The notes: generated from the sequence alone by a model not told the origin. DNA of 64,000 bases from Tellurirhabdus rosea (GCF_026278345.1 NZ_CP111085.1:1-64000), one strand, 5' to 3'. Shown: positions 51,533-61,099, numbered from the stretch's first letter. Program-made: numbers and translations.

Positions 51533-52699
51533 TTACCGGACGGGGCTGAAGAGGTGGTTCCAGCGGATGGCATTCCAACCGTTTTTGGGAGCCGGATCAA
51601 GCGACATCCAGACAAACACCGCCTTCCCGACGATATGGTCTTCCGGAACAAAACCCCAGAAACGGGAATCTTCCGAATTGTGCCGGTTGTCGCCCATCAT
51701 GAAATAATAGTCCTGTCTGAACGTGTACGTCTTCAGCGGCTTTCCATCTATTTCCACGGTGGTAGCGGTCACGACCGGCATTTCATGGCCTTCGTACCGC
51801 TGAATAACCGGGCCGTAGAGCGCGATCGTCTCCCGGTTGATGGGAACGGTCATTCCTTTTCGGGGGACGCGTACGGGGCCAAAATTATCGATATTCCAGG
51901 GAAAGACCGAACCTCCGTAAATCCCCTCCTGCCGACGGCCGGGCTGCTCCAGCACGGGCTCAATGCCCTGCACCCAGTCCAGCGCCTTTAATTCCTCAAC
52001 TACCCGGCGGGACGTAAACACGCGGTACCCAACCGGAACCGACGTCCGCCGGGCGGCATCGTACGCTTCCAGCGGCTGCCAGTTGATAAATGGTCCTTCG
52101 GCCGAGTTGAAATCGTTGACAATGCCGTAGCGCCTGAAAAACGCCTCCCCGAGCGGCTCGGTGGTCCGGATAAAATACGACGACCGGGCATCTTCCGGCA
52201 GCGGCAGTTTGCGGTCGTTGACGTATACTTCCCCCAGTTTGACCGTCAGCACATCGCCCGGAATGCCGACGCACCGCTTGATGTAATTTGTCCGCAGATC
52301 GCTCGGATGGTCCGGCTCGCCGGCAATCGGGGGCGGGTAGTTGAACACGACCACATCGCCGTTTTTGACCGTGGTAAATCCCGGCAGGCGATAGGCGGGC
52401 AACTGAATGGCGCGGCTGTAGGAAGGAAGATTGGTTCCCCAGATTTTCTGATGCGTCAGCGGAATCTGGAGCGGCGTTTTGGGCGTCAGGGCGCCGTAGT
52501 GCAGTTTACTGACAAACAGGAAATCGCCCACCAGCAGGCTGCCTTCCATCGAAGGGGTCGGGATGGCGAAGGCCGTAAACGTAAAAAAACGAATCACCGT
52601 GGCGGCCACGACCGCAAACACCAGCGAATCGAGCCATTCTTTCCAGGCCGGTTTGCGGCCTTTGTCGGCTTTCGTCGTTTTGGGTTTTGTTCTGAACAT
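51533..52699 (-). CDS. lepB: Signal peptidase I
   Basis: A 388-aa membrane serine protease that removes signal peptides. One N-terminal membrane helix (about 24-46) precedes the catalytic Ser50 in PTPSMEGSLLVGDF. The general-base Lys141 is in NYIKRCVGIPGD, and box E is MMGDNRHNSEDSRFWGFVP. It is somewhat longer than E. coli LepB because of inserts between boxes D and E, as seen in Bacteroidota. Confidence 0.96.
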   Translation of the reverse strand: MFRTKPKTTKADKGRKPAWKEWLDSLVFAVVAATVIRFFTFTAFAIPTPSMEGSLLVGDFLFVSKLHYGALTPKTPLQIPLTHQKIWGTNLPSYSRAIQLPAYRLPGFTTVKNGDVVVFNYPPPIAGEPDHPSDLRTNYIKRCVGIPGDVLTVKLGEVYVNDRKLPLPEDARSSYFIRTTEPLGEAFFRRYGIVNDFNSAEGPFINWQPLEAYDAARRTSVPVGYRVFTSRRVVEELKALDWVQGIEPVLEQPGRRQEGIYGGSVFPWNIDNFGPVRVPRKGMTVPINRETIALYGPVIQRYEGHEMPVVTATTVEIDGKPLKTYTFRQDYYFMMGDNRHNSEDSRFWGFVPEDHIVGKAVFVWMSLDPAPKNGWNAIRWNHLFSPVR

Positions 52700-52873
52700 A
52701 ATCTCCTGAGTTTGGTAGTTAACGGGTCCGGGAAGGGACAGAGGCCATTTTGGAAGAAAGGTAATCAGAAGCCGGGAAGCGGGGGCCGTTCTTTACACCA
52801 GCGGTTTCTGAGGACGGTAAACACCCGCTTTGGGACGCGTCGGGCCGGAAAACCGGCGGGTAGAGAAACAGAA

Positions 52874-52897
52874 AAGCCAGTCAGCAATGACTGGCTT
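52874..52897 (-). terminator. Terminator-like hairpin, copy 1 (loop GCAA)
   Basis: AAGCCAGTCA-GCAA-TGACTGGCTT, next to a 22-bp fragment of tRNA-Glu (52899-52920). Same stem as the hairpin at 52978-53001, but the 4-nt loop is the reverse complement, so one copy is inverted. Confidence 0.85.
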
Positions 52898-52900
52898 AAG

Positions 52901-52920
52901 TGACCGATAGGGGAATCGAA
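52901..52920 (-). pseudogene. 3' fragment of tRNA-Glu
   Basis: Twenty bases are identical to the discriminator, 3' acceptor strand and T-arm end of the adjacent tRNA-Glu gene; similarity stops after the TTCGA of the T-loop. With the flanking hairpin it is a partial duplicate of the tRNA 3' end plus terminator, about 105 bp away from the intact copy. Confidence 0.85.
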
Positions 52921-52977
52921 GTCGAGCGCGACCCCGGCCCTGTTTGTACCATGAAACAGGCCCCGGATAAAACAGAA

Positions 52978-53001
52978 AAGCCAGTCATTGCTGACTGGCT
53001 T
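52978..53001 (-). terminator. tRNA-Glu terminator, copy 2 (loop TTGC)
   Basis: AAGCCAGTCA-TTGC-TGACTGGCTT lies 3 bp beyond the tRNA 3' end on the minus strand, followed by TTTCTGTTTT. Confidence 0.9.
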
Positions 53002-53004
53002 CAG

Positions 53005-53076
53005 TGACCGATAGGGGAATCGAACCCCTGTTTGAACCGTGAAAGGGTCCCGTCCTAACCGCTAGACGAATCGGCC
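53005..53076 (-). tRNA. tRNA-Glu (anticodon TTC), second copy
   Basis: 72-nt cloverleaf on the minus strand: acceptor GGCCGAT/ATCGGTC with a G-T pair, anticodon loop CTTTCAC giving UUC, T-arm with GGTTCGATTCC. The 3' CCA is not encoded. It is identical to the gene at 53140-53211 and follows it by 63 bp in one transcript. Confidence 0.97.
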
Positions 53077-53139
53077 TTATATGAGGCAGTGTTTTTAAAA
53101 ATCTGGTAGGGTTCAACACTGCAAACTCTGCTACCTTGG

Positions 53140-53211
53140 TGACCGATAGGGGAATCGAACCCCTGTTTGAACCGTGAAAGGGTCCCGTCCTAACCGCTAG
53201 ACGAATCGGCC
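53140..53211 (-). tRNA. tRNA-Glu (anticodon TTC), first copy
   Basis: 72-nt minus-strand tRNA identical in sequence to the downstream copy, with anticodon TTC. A good Bacteroidota promoter lies about 50 bp upstream. Confidence 0.97.
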
Positions 53212-53260
53212 TTTTCTGTTGACTTCGTTTTCTGTGTGACCGTCTTCCGAAATCGTGGTG

Positions 53261-53290
53261 CAAAGGTACGGCGAAATTTCAACAATGCAA
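53261..53290 (-). promoter_or_regulatory. Promoter of the tRNA-Glu pair
   Basis: On the minus strand TTG (53290-53288), 19 bp, then TACCTTTG (53268-53261). Both elements and the spacing match the Bacteroidota primary-sigma consensus; transcription would begin near 53255, about 45 bp before the first tRNA. Confidence 0.75.
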
Positions 53291-53395
53291 GTCCCCGGCA
53301 CAAAAAATGAAAATTTGAACGTTTTAAAACGGCATTTCCAGCGTTTGGAAGTACTTTTGGGAGTTCAGTTCCAATTACTTGCCAACCCACGATTA

Positions 53396-55939
53396 ATGAA
53401 AAAAAAATTTTTACTGGCGTTGGGAATCTTAACGGCCACCGCCGGATTTTCCCAGAATACACCTCTTCAACATCCTGATCAGTTTCTCGGCTACACGGTC
53501 GGGAAAAAGTTTACGCCGCAGCACCGCGTCAACGCCTACGCCGAGCAACTGGCCCGTCAGTTTCCCAACCGGGTCAAAGTCCTGCCGTACGGTACCACGC
53601 ACGAAGGTCGCCCCCTGCTGACGGTGGTGGTAGCCTCGGAAGCCAACATGGCCCGTCTGGAGGAAATCAGAACCAATAACCTGAAGCAGATCGGGCTCCT
53701 ATCGGGCACGCCCACGACCCCCGGCGGGCCGCCGATTGCCTGGCTTACCTACAACGTCCACGGCAACGAGGCCGTCAGTTCCGAAGCGTTCATGCTGGTC
53801 CTGCACGGTCTGCTCAACGCCAACGACCCGCTTTCCCGGAAAATTCTGGACAAAACGGTTGTGATTCTGGACCCCTGCGCCAACCCCGACGGCCACGACC
53901 GCTACGTGAACTGGTATACCCAGATGGCGGGCGTCAATCCTGACCCGACCGCCTTTGCCCGCGAACACAGCGAGCCCTGGCCGGGTGGTCGCTATACGCA
54001 CTACATCTTCGACCCCAATCGCGACTGGGCCTGGCAGACCCAGGAAATCACCCGCCAGCGCATGGCTCTGTACCAGCAGTGGATGCCTCATCTGCACGGC
54101 GATTTTCACGAAATGGGGGCCGAAAGCCCGTACTATTTCTCCCCGGCGGCCCGCCCCTACCACGAGGACATTACGCCCTGGCAGCGTGAATTTCAGCAGG
54201 TGATCGGCCAGTACAACACGAAATATTTTGACAAGAACGGCTGGCTATATTTCACCCGCGAAAATTTTGACCTCTTCTACCCCAGCTACGGCGACACCTG
54301 GCCGACCTACAACGGCGCCATCGGCATGACGTTCGAGCAGGGCGGCGGCGGCCGGGCCGGACTGGCCCTTCAGAAGGCGGACGGCGACACGCTGACCCTC
54401 CGGGAACGCATCGACCACCACGTCGTGGCCAGTTTCGCTACGCTGGAGTCCATCGCCGACCGCGGCGATCAGGTCGTGATGGAATACCGGAATTTCTTCG
54501 AAAAAGCGGCCCGGACGCCGGTGGGTGAATACAAAACGTACGTCATCAAGACCAAGAACGAGGAAGGCCGCATTCAGGCGCTGACCCAGTTGCTGGACAA
54601 TAACCAGATTCAGTACGGCGTCGCCGGAAAATCGCTGAAAACGCAGGGATTCAACTACTTCTCTCAGAAGTCGGAGGCCGTCACGGTGGAAGACAATGAT
54701 CTGGTCATCAGCGCCTACCAGCCGAAATCGACCTTCCTGAAAATTCTTTTCGAGCCAAAATCGGTGCTCGAAGATTCGGTTACCTACGACATCACGTCGT
54801 GGGCGCTGCCCTACGCGTATGGCCTGCGGACGTATGGTCTGAAAGAACGGCTGAACCCAGCGGGCAAGCCCGCCAATCCGGCCGCGGCCGCCGTTACGGG
54901 CACTCCGTACGCTTATCTGGTGCGCTGGAAATCGGCCCAGGATGCGGCCTTTCTGGCGGCGCTGCTGAAAAACAAGGTCCGGGTGCGGGTGGCCGAACGG
55001 GGCTTCAAGCAAAACAACGACGTGTTTGATGCCGGGACGCTGATCATCACGCGCGGCGGAAACGAACGGCTGGGCGACCGCTTCCACCGGATTATTCAGG
55101 AAGAAGCGCAGAAACAGGGCGTCCGGCTGATTGCCGCGGGAAGCGGCTTTGTGACGGAAGGCGCTGATTTCGGCTCCGGAAGCGTATTCGCCCTGAAAGC
55201 GCCCCGGGTGGGCGCGCTGATGGGCGACGGCACCGTTCCGACGGCAGCCGGTGAGGTCTGGCATTTCTTCGACCAGGAACTCCAGTATCCGGTTACGCTC
55301 CTCGACGCCAGCGGCCTGAACGCGGCCAATCTCCGCAACCTCGACGTGCTGGTGCTGCCCAATGGCTACAGCTACAGCCGCATCCTCTCCGACCGTACGC
55401 TCGGTGACATCAGGGAATGGGTTCGCGGCGGCGGAAAGCTGATTGCGATGGAACGCGCCACCTCCGCCTTTGCCGACAAGGCCGACTTTGGTCTGGCGAA
55501 AAAGACCGATAAAGGGAAAGACAGCAAGGAAAAAGGCAAAAAGGACAGCGACCTGATGGACTCCCTGAAAAGCTTCGGCTCGCGGGAGCGAGACGCCGTA
55601 TCCGACGAAACGCCGGGCAGCATTTTCCGGGTGGACTTGGACAAAACCCACCCGCTGGCCTTCGGCTATACCAACGGCTACTACTCGCTCGTTCAGAACG
55701 CCTACGACTACGACCTGCTGAAAGACGGCTGGAACGTCGGCTACCTGCGCAGCAACAACTACGTGTCCGGTTTTGTCGGCAAAAACGCCAGGGAAAAACT
55801 GCAGAACACGCCGGTTCACGCCGTCCAGCAAATCGGTCGCGGCAGCGTCATCTACATGATGGACGATCCGCTGTTCCGGGGCTTCTGGTACAACGGCAAA
55901 CTGCTCTTCGCCAACGCGGTGTTCTTTGTGGGCAACTGA
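53396..55939 (+). CDS. Secreted M14-family zinc carboxypeptidase
   Basis: An 847-aa protein from ATG 53396, where a signal peptide starts (KKKFLLALGILTATAGFSQ). The M14 domain (about 40-400) shows VHGNEAVSSEAFMLVLHG with zinc ligands His and Glu, ANPDGHDRY and HGDFHEMGAESPYYFSPAAR with the third ligand. The C-terminal half ends with a class-I glutamine-amidotransferase-like segment (LDVLVLPNGYSY, then REWVRGGGKLIAMERA). A lysine-rich insert (DKGKDSKEKGKKDSD) lies near 705. It probably trims peptides in the periplasm or outside. Confidence 0.92.
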   Translation: MKKKFLLALGILTATAGFSQNTPLQHPDQFLGYTVGKKFTPQHRVNAYAEQLARQFPNRVKVLPYGTTHEGRPLLTVVVASEANMARLEEIRTNNLKQIGLLSGTPTTPGGPPIAWLTYNVHGNEAVSSEAFMLVLHGLLNANDPLSRKILDKTVVILDPCANPDGHDRYVNWYTQMAGVNPDPTAFAREHSEPWPGGRYTHYIFDPNRDWAWQTQEITRQRMALYQQWMPHLHGDFHEMGAESPYYFSPAARPYHEDITPWQREFQQVIGQYNTKYFDKNGWLYFTRENFDLFYPSYGDTWPTYNGAIGMTFEQGGGGRAGLALQKADGDTLTLRERIDHHVVASFATLESIADRGDQVVMEYRNFFEKAARTPVGEYKTYVIKTKNEEGRIQALTQLLDNNQIQYGVAGKSLKTQGFNYFSQKSEAVTVEDNDLVISAYQPKSTFLKILFEPKSVLEDSVTYDITSWALPYAYGLRTYGLKERLNPAGKPANPAAAAVTGTPYAYLVRWKSAQDAAFLAALLKNKVRVRVAERGFKQNNDVFDAGTLIITRGGNERLGDRFHRIIQEEAQKQGVRLIAAGSGFVTEGADFGSGSVFALKAPRVGALMGDGTVPTAAGEVWHFFDQELQYPVTLLDASGLNAANLRNLDVLVLPNGYSYSRILSDRTLGDIREWVRGGGKLIAMERATSAFADKADFGLAKKTDKGKDSKEKGKKDSDLMDSLKSFGSRERDAVSDETPGSIFRVDLDKTHPLAFGYTNGYYSLVQNAYDYDLLKDGWNVGYLRSNNYVSGFVGKNAREKLQNTPVHAVQQIGRGSVIYMMDDPLFRGFWYNGKLLFANAVFFVGN

Positions 55940-56049
55940 TGAATTTTGAATGATTGAATTTTGAATGGTTGAATGGTTGAATTGCTTCGCAGAACTTGGA
56001 AATGGCGACGCAATTTAACCATTCAGCCATTCAATCATTCAAAACTCAA
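55940..56049. repeat. Imperfect 45-bp inverted repeat between convergent genes
   Basis: TTGAATGGTTGAATGGTTGA and preceding units face AACCATTCAGCCATTCAATC and following units, with inner ATTGCTTCGC against GCGACGCAAT. It begins at the peptidase stop and ends at the kinase stop. Confidence 0.82.
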
Positions 56050-58343
56050 CTTTCCGGCAGCAGAATCCGGAACGTGGCCCCTTCGTCCGGGCGGCCTTCG
56101 GCGGTGATGTAGCCGCCGTGGTTTTCGATTACTTTTTTGACGATGGCCAGCCCGATGCCTGTTCCCTGGTAGGTACTCCGTCCGTGAAGGCGCTGGAAAA
56201 CTTCGAAAATCCGGTCGGACTGGCCCGGTTCGAAACCGATGCCGTTGTCGGACACTTCGATGAGGTGAAAATAGCGCGAGGCCTCCGCCGAGGGCAGCGT
56301 CATTCCGGAATCCCGTCCCCGCACTTTACGGGAAGTCAGACGCAATTCGGGACGGCGGCCGGCTTTGGTGAACTTCAAGGCGTTGCCGAGCAGGTTCTGA
56401 AACAGCTGTCGAAGCTGCGAGGCGTCGCCCCGGACCGTCGGCATCGGCTCCCGCTGGACGAGCGCCTGTTTTTCCTCCAGCGCCGCCTCCAGATTTTCAA
56501 GCACTTCGTGGATGACCCCATTCAGGTCCACCGTGCTGCGGCTGTCCTGGATGGTGGTGATTCGGGAATACGCCAGCACGTCGCGGACGAGCCGCTGCAT
56601 CCGGGAAGCGGCCGACTGCATGCGCCGGATGATATCGGTCCCTCCTTCCCCGATTTTGGAGCCGTACTGCGATTCCAGAATACTGCCGAACGAAATGATT
56701 TTGCGGAGCGGCTCCTGCAGGTCGTGGGAAGCGACGTAGGCAAATTGCTCCAGATTCTTGTTCGAGCGCTGCAAATCGGTCACCGAGGATTCCAGCTGCT
56801 GCTGAAGCTTGCGGATGGGTGTAAAATCGACGAACGTAACGAGAATTTCCTCCTCCATCCGGGTCGCCATGATATCCAGCCAGACGATCACCCCGTCGCC
56901 CTCAAATTCGTAGGCAAACCGCCGGGGTTCGCCGGTCTGGTAGACCAACCGGAAAACCTGAAAAGGTTCGTCCGCAATGGGAAATTTCTCCCTCAGTCTG
57001 CTCCCTTTAAGTACCTCGGGCGTCATGCCTACAAACTGGGCCATCATCTGGTTGACCAGCCGAAACCGAAAATCGATCACTTCGCCGGTATCCGGGGCTT
57101 TTACCGGACTCAGCAGAAAAATGCCTGTCTGCGAGGTATCAACGATGGTTTGTAGTTCGGCCGCCTGCCGTTCGACCAGCGAATTGGCGCGGCGGATAGC
57201 GGTGATGTCCGTGAAGGTCAGCACAAACCCATCGCCAAATTTCTGCGTGGAGATATCAAACCAGCTATCCAGTCCATCCACGTTGTAGTGTACTTCCTGG
57301 TGGCCGGGTTCACCCGTTTCGGTGGTGTGAACGTATAAACTGAACAAACCGATCTGGACATTTCCGGGATAAAGGGTATTCAGCAGATTACCCCGCAGTT
57401 TTTCGGCCGGCTGGTTTAGGATTCGTTCGGCGGCCTTATTCACCGTCACGTACCGGAAGTCAACGATCTTTCCTTCCCCGTCCCGGACCGCCTCCAGGGC
57501 CAGCACACCGCTGTTGGAGCTGTTGAGAATGCCATTCAGCAGGGACCGCTGCCTTTCATTTTCCAGCGCGGCCCGCTTGCCCCGCGTGATGTCGTTGAAG
57601 GTAATGACAAACCCGTCGCCGAGCTTGACCACCGACATTTCGTACCAAAGCAGTTCCCCGTCGCCTCCCGGAAAAGGCGTTTCGAAGCGGTCGGGCATGC
57701 CCGTTTCGACCACCCGAATGAAACGGTCGAACAAACCGGCCTCCTTCACGCCCGGCAGTTCGTCGAGCATGGGCTTGCCCACCACCTCGTCGCTGAGGTT
57801 GAGCATCCGGCGGGCGGCACTGTTGAAACGGACAAACGTGAAATCGGCGATGGAGCGGTCGTGGTCGCGCACCGACTGGTAGGTGATAATGCCGCTCAGC
57901 GACGCTTCCAGAATGCCGCCCAGCAAATCTGTCAGGCCCAGCGTGACCGGGGCCGTTTCCTCCGGCGGTACCACCTCACGGTCCTGCACCACCACGAGAA
58001 TCCCGTCTGCGAGCCGCGACCGGGTGACGTTGACCAGCTTGCCCAGTCTGGCACTCAGGAGGTCAAACGACTGTGACTCGCCGGTATGAAGCACGGCGGC
58101 GTACTGCTCGAAGACCGGGGCCACTGCCTCCCGGTTTTCGGTCTGCTGGCCCAGGAGCCGCTCGCCGGGTTCGGTTCCGAAAACGGCTTTCATCACTTCC
58201 CGACCCTTTTCGTTGGAATAACTGAAGCGTAAATCCACCAATTCCTGCTCCTCATTCCGGATGGCTTCCAGATACAAAACGGAGTCCGGTAAAGCGTCAA
58301 TGAGCTGAGTCAGCAGGGTGCCGGTGGCAGATTGGGCAGGCAT
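56046..58343 (-). CDS. Multi-PAS sensor histidine kinase
   Basis: A 765-aa kinase without membrane segments, so probably a cytoplasmic sensor. Four PAS-like domains occupy about 1-510 (repeated ITFNDITRG, LTFTDITAIR, VTFVDFTPIR ends). The dimerisation domain has the phosphorylated His in YVASHDLQEPLRKI, followed by an HATPase with LLGNALKF (N box), DNGIGFEPG (G1) and GTGIGLAIVKKVIENHGG (G2). No response regulator is adjacent. The ATG at 58343 is used; the divergent barrel gene starts 178 bp away. Confidence 0.92.
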   Translation of the reverse strand: MPAQSATGTLLTQLIDALPDSVLYLEAIRNEEQELVDLRFSYSNEKGREVMKAVFGTEPGERLLGQQTENREAVAPVFEQYAAVLHTGESQSFDLLSARLGKLVNVTRSRLADGILVVVQDREVVPPEETAPVTLGLTDLLGGILEASLSGIITYQSVRDHDRSIADFTFVRFNSAARRMLNLSDEVVGKPMLDELPGVKEAGLFDRFIRVVETGMPDRFETPFPGGDGELLWYEMSVVKLGDGFVITFNDITRGKRAALENERQRSLLNGILNSSNSGVLALEAVRDGEGKIVDFRYVTVNKAAERILNQPAEKLRGNLLNTLYPGNVQIGLFSLYVHTTETGEPGHQEVHYNVDGLDSWFDISTQKFGDGFVLTFTDITAIRRANSLVERQAAELQTIVDTSQTGIFLLSPVKAPDTGEVIDFRFRLVNQMMAQFVGMTPEVLKGSRLREKFPIADEPFQVFRLVYQTGEPRRFAYEFEGDGVIVWLDIMATRMEEEILVTFVDFTPIRKLQQQLESSVTDLQRSNKNLEQFAYVASHDLQEPLRKIISFGSILESQYGSKIGEGGTDIIRRMQSAASRMQRLVRDVLAYSRITTIQDSRSTVDLNGVIHEVLENLEAALEEKQALVQREPMPTVRGDASQLRQLFQNLLGNALKFTKAGRRPELRLTSRKVRGRDSGMTLPSAEASRYFHLIEVSDNGIGFEPGQSDRIFEVFQRLHGRSTYQGTGIGLAIVKKVIENHGGYITAEGRPDEGATFRILLPES

Positions 58344-58521
58344 TGGGAGTGACGTTGAACGTTGGTGTAGACAGAAGACCGAAGATAATAATTCCTACCT
58401 GACAAACGATAATCCGGTCCGTTCTCCCTTTGTTCCAGCCTTTCCGGACGGGCCGCGGGCAACGGTAAAACCGGTCCCGGATTTGCTTTCATCGAAAAAC
58501 AACAAAACGTCGTCTGCCTCA

Positions 58522-60687
58522 GTGAAACCGTTAATTTTTGTCTGGCTATTGCTCTGTCCCCTGTTCCTTTTTGCTCAAAAGAAAAATGAGTCGTTCCAGT
58601 ATGTGATTCAGAAAGCGCCTTCGCCGCTCAAAATTGACGGAAATCTGGACGAAACGGCCTGGACGCAGGCCAGCATCGCCAATCAATTTTACATGGTACT
58701 GCCGATGGACACCAGCCTGGCCAACGTCCGGACCGATGTGCGCCTGACGTACGACGACCAGAACCTGTACGTGTCGGCGGTCTGCTACCACGCCCTGCCC
58801 GGCCCGTACATGGTCGAATCGCTGAAACGGGACTGGAATTTCGGCCGCAATGACAACTTCATCTTTTTCATGGACACCTTCGACGACCAGACCAACGGGT
58901 TTACGTTCGGTGCCAATGCGGCCGGGGCCGAGTGGGACGGCCTGCTCTACGAAGGCGGCAAGGCCAACCTGAGCTGGACCAACCGCTGGACCTCGAAAGT
59001 CCGGCAGTACGACGACCGCTGGGTGTTCGAGGCGGCCATTCCGTTCCGAACGCTGCGGTACAAACGCGGCATCACGCGCTGGGGCATCAACTTCAGCCGC
59101 CTTGACCTGAAAACCACCGAGAAATCGGCCTGGGCACCCGTGCCGCGGCAGTTTCCGACGGCTTCGCTCGCCTATACGGGCAGTCTGGTCTGGGACCAGC
59201 CGCCGCCGGCTCCGGGGCCCAATATTTCCGTCATTCCGTACGCCCTCGGCGGAGCGGCCCGGAATTTTTCCGAAAAAGGCAGCACCGAATACCGGCGGGA
59301 AATTGGCGGCGACGTGAAGGTGGCCGTCACCCCGGCGCTGAACCTGGATTTGACGGTGAACCCCGACTTCTCGCAGGTGGACGTAGACCGACAGGTCGTC
59401 AATGTGGACCGTTTTGAACTGTTTTTCCCCGAGCAGCGGCAGTTTTTCCTGGAGAACGGTGACCTCTTCAACAACTTCGGCTACGCGTCCATCCGGCCGT
59501 TTTTCTCCCGGCGAATCGGCCTGAACGTCCCGATTCAGTTCGGGGCCCGGCTCAGCGGAAAACTGAACAAGGACTGGCGCATCGGACTTATGGACATGCA
59601 GACGGCGGCGGTCGCTTCGCAGGCCCTGCCCAGCCAGAATTTTGCCGTTCTGGCCCTGCAGCGGCAGGTTTTCGCCCGCTCGAACGTCACGGCGCTGTTC
59701 ATCAACAAGGAATCGCTCAACTACCTCCCGACCGACAGTAACCGCCGGTATTCCCGCTACAACCGAAACGCGGGGCTGGAGTACAACCTGGCTTCTTCCA
59801 ACAACTACTGGACCGGCAAAGCCCTGGTGCTGAAGTCTTTCAGTTCGGATGTCAAAGGGGATGATTTTGTCTATGCCGGTAATCTGCTCTACAACACCCG
59901 CCGCTGGCTCATCGGCGGACAGTATGAGTACGTGGGCCAGAATTACAATCCGGAGGTGGGTTACGTGCCGCGGCGGGGTTACCAGAAATACAACGCCCAA
60001 ATCGGCTACACGTTCTTTCCGCGGGGCGGGCGGGTGCTGAGCCACGGGCCGACGTTTCAGACGGTGTACTTCTTCGACCGGTCGTTCCGGCCGCTGGACA
60101 ATACCTCGTATCTGGCCTACAACTTCACCTTCCGCGACCGCAGCACGTTCACCGGCTGGGTGGCTACGGACTGGGTCCGTTTGCTCGCTGACCTCGACCC
60201 GACCAACATGGGCAAGGAAAAACTGCTGACGGGCAGCGTGCACAACTGGCGCGCCTGGGGCACGGATTTTATTTCGAAGCCGCAGAGTCTGTTCACCTAC
60301 AGCTTTTCCAGTCGGTACGGCGGATTCTACAACGGGGGAACCCGCCTGAACCTGACCTCCGAAGTGGGCTACCGGTTTCAGCCCTACGTGAGCCTGGCCG
60401 TCAGTTCGAGTTACAACCGCATTTCGCTGCCGGAACTGTCGGGACTGACCACGTTCTGGCTCGTGGGGCCGCGCGTGGACGTCACCATGACCAACACGCT
60501 CTTTTTCACGGCCTTCATGCAGTACAACGAACAGGCCAAAAACGTCAACCTGAACACCCGGTTTCAGTGGCGCTACAAACCGGCTTCGGACCTTTTTATC
60601 GTCTACACCGACAATTACCTGCCGGGCTCTTTTCTGGTCAAAAACCGGGCGCTGGTCCTGAAGCTGACCTACTGGTGGAACGTTTGA
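58522..60687 (+). CDS. DUF5916-type outer-membrane protein with CBM9-like N-terminal domain
   Basis: A 722-aa protein. I use GTG 58522 because a clean signal peptide follows (KPLIFVWLLLCPLFLFAQ); the frame is open to 58318 with no family sequence. Residues about 35-200 form a carbohydrate-binding family 9-like domain (PLKIDGNLDETAWTQAS, DDQNLYVSAVCYH). The rest is DUF5916 beta-barrel (LFFPEQRQFFLENGDLFNNF, then repeated aromatic strands) ending in VLKLTYWWNV. It may be an uptake or adhesion barrel for a glycan; the role is not established. Confidence 0.85.
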   Translation: MKPLIFVWLLLCPLFLFAQKKNESFQYVIQKAPSPLKIDGNLDETAWTQASIANQFYMVLPMDTSLANVRTDVRLTYDDQNLYVSAVCYHALPGPYMVESLKRDWNFGRNDNFIFFMDTFDDQTNGFTFGANAAGAEWDGLLYEGGKANLSWTNRWTSKVRQYDDRWVFEAAIPFRTLRYKRGITRWGINFSRLDLKTTEKSAWAPVPRQFPTASLAYTGSLVWDQPPPAPGPNISVIPYALGGAARNFSEKGSTEYRREIGGDVKVAVTPALNLDLTVNPDFSQVDVDRQVVNVDRFELFFPEQRQFFLENGDLFNNFGYASIRPFFSRRIGLNVPIQFGARLSGKLNKDWRIGLMDMQTAAVASQALPSQNFAVLALQRQVFARSNVTALFINKESLNYLPTDSNRRYSRYNRNAGLEYNLASSNNYWTGKALVLKSFSSDVKGDDFVYAGNLLYNTRRWLIGGQYEYVGQNYNPEVGYVPRRGYQKYNAQIGYTFFPRGGRVLSHGPTFQTVYFFDRSFRPLDNTSYLAYNFTFRDRSTFTGWVATDWVRLLADLDPTNMGKEKLLTGSVHNWRAWGTDFISKPQSLFTYSFSSRYGGFYNGGTRLNLTSEVGYRFQPYVSLAVSSSYNRISLPELSGLTTFWLVGPRVDVTMTNTLFFTAFMQYNEQAKNVNLNTRFQWRYKPASDLFIVYTDNYLPGSFLVKNRALVLKLTYWWNV

Positions 60688-60790
60688 TAGGGGTCTAAAA
60701 CATATGAGAATCAATCCGGTTTAGTCAGTAACCGGATGGTTTGTGTGACGGTGCAAGAACCGATATCCGGAACTTTTAACGGAAAACGTC

Positions 60791-60982
60791 ATGAAAAACC
60801 GCATTGTAAAATACCTGATCTACAGCTGGGCGTTCTTGCTGCTGCTGTCCCTGAGCAGTTGTGAACTGATCGGCGATATCTTCGAAGCCGGTGCCTGGAC
60901 GGGTGGCCTGTTGGTCATTGGGATGATCGTACTGGCGATCTGGCTGGTGTCGCGCCTCTTCGGCGGCAGGCGCCGGACGTAA
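60791..60982 (+). CDS. Small lipoprotein-like membrane protein
   Basis: A 63-aa protein with an N-terminal signal and lipobox LSSC (Cys29), then one membrane helix (GGLLVIGMIVLAIWLVSRLFG) and a basic tail. Short proteins of this pattern are common in Bacteroidota and often carry the misleading database name phosphatidate cytidylyltransferase. No enzyme motif is present. A terminator follows. Confidence 0.75.
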   Translation: MKNRIVKYLIYSWAFLLLLSLSSCELIGDIFEAGAWTGGLLVIGMIVLAIWLVSRLFGGRRRT

Positions 60983-61001
60983 GGGCCGGAATCTACTTTA
61001 C

Positions 61002-61030
61002 AAAAGCCCCGTTCCCGGAACGGGGCTTTT
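61002..61030 (+). terminator. Terminator after the small lipoprotein gene
   Basis: AAAAGCCCCGTTCC (61002-61015) pairs with GGAACGGGGCTTTT (61017-61030). Confidence 0.92.
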
Positions 61031-61099
61031 TCATTCCCAAACAAAGCCGCGCACAGCCGGTTGAACGATAAATAAGTTTATCGGCTAATTGAACGCGTT

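Noticed and set aside
52901-53076. tRNA 3' fragment as attachment sites of an integrated element
   Set aside because: Only 84 bp separate the copies and no integrase or foreign genes lie between; at most a relic.
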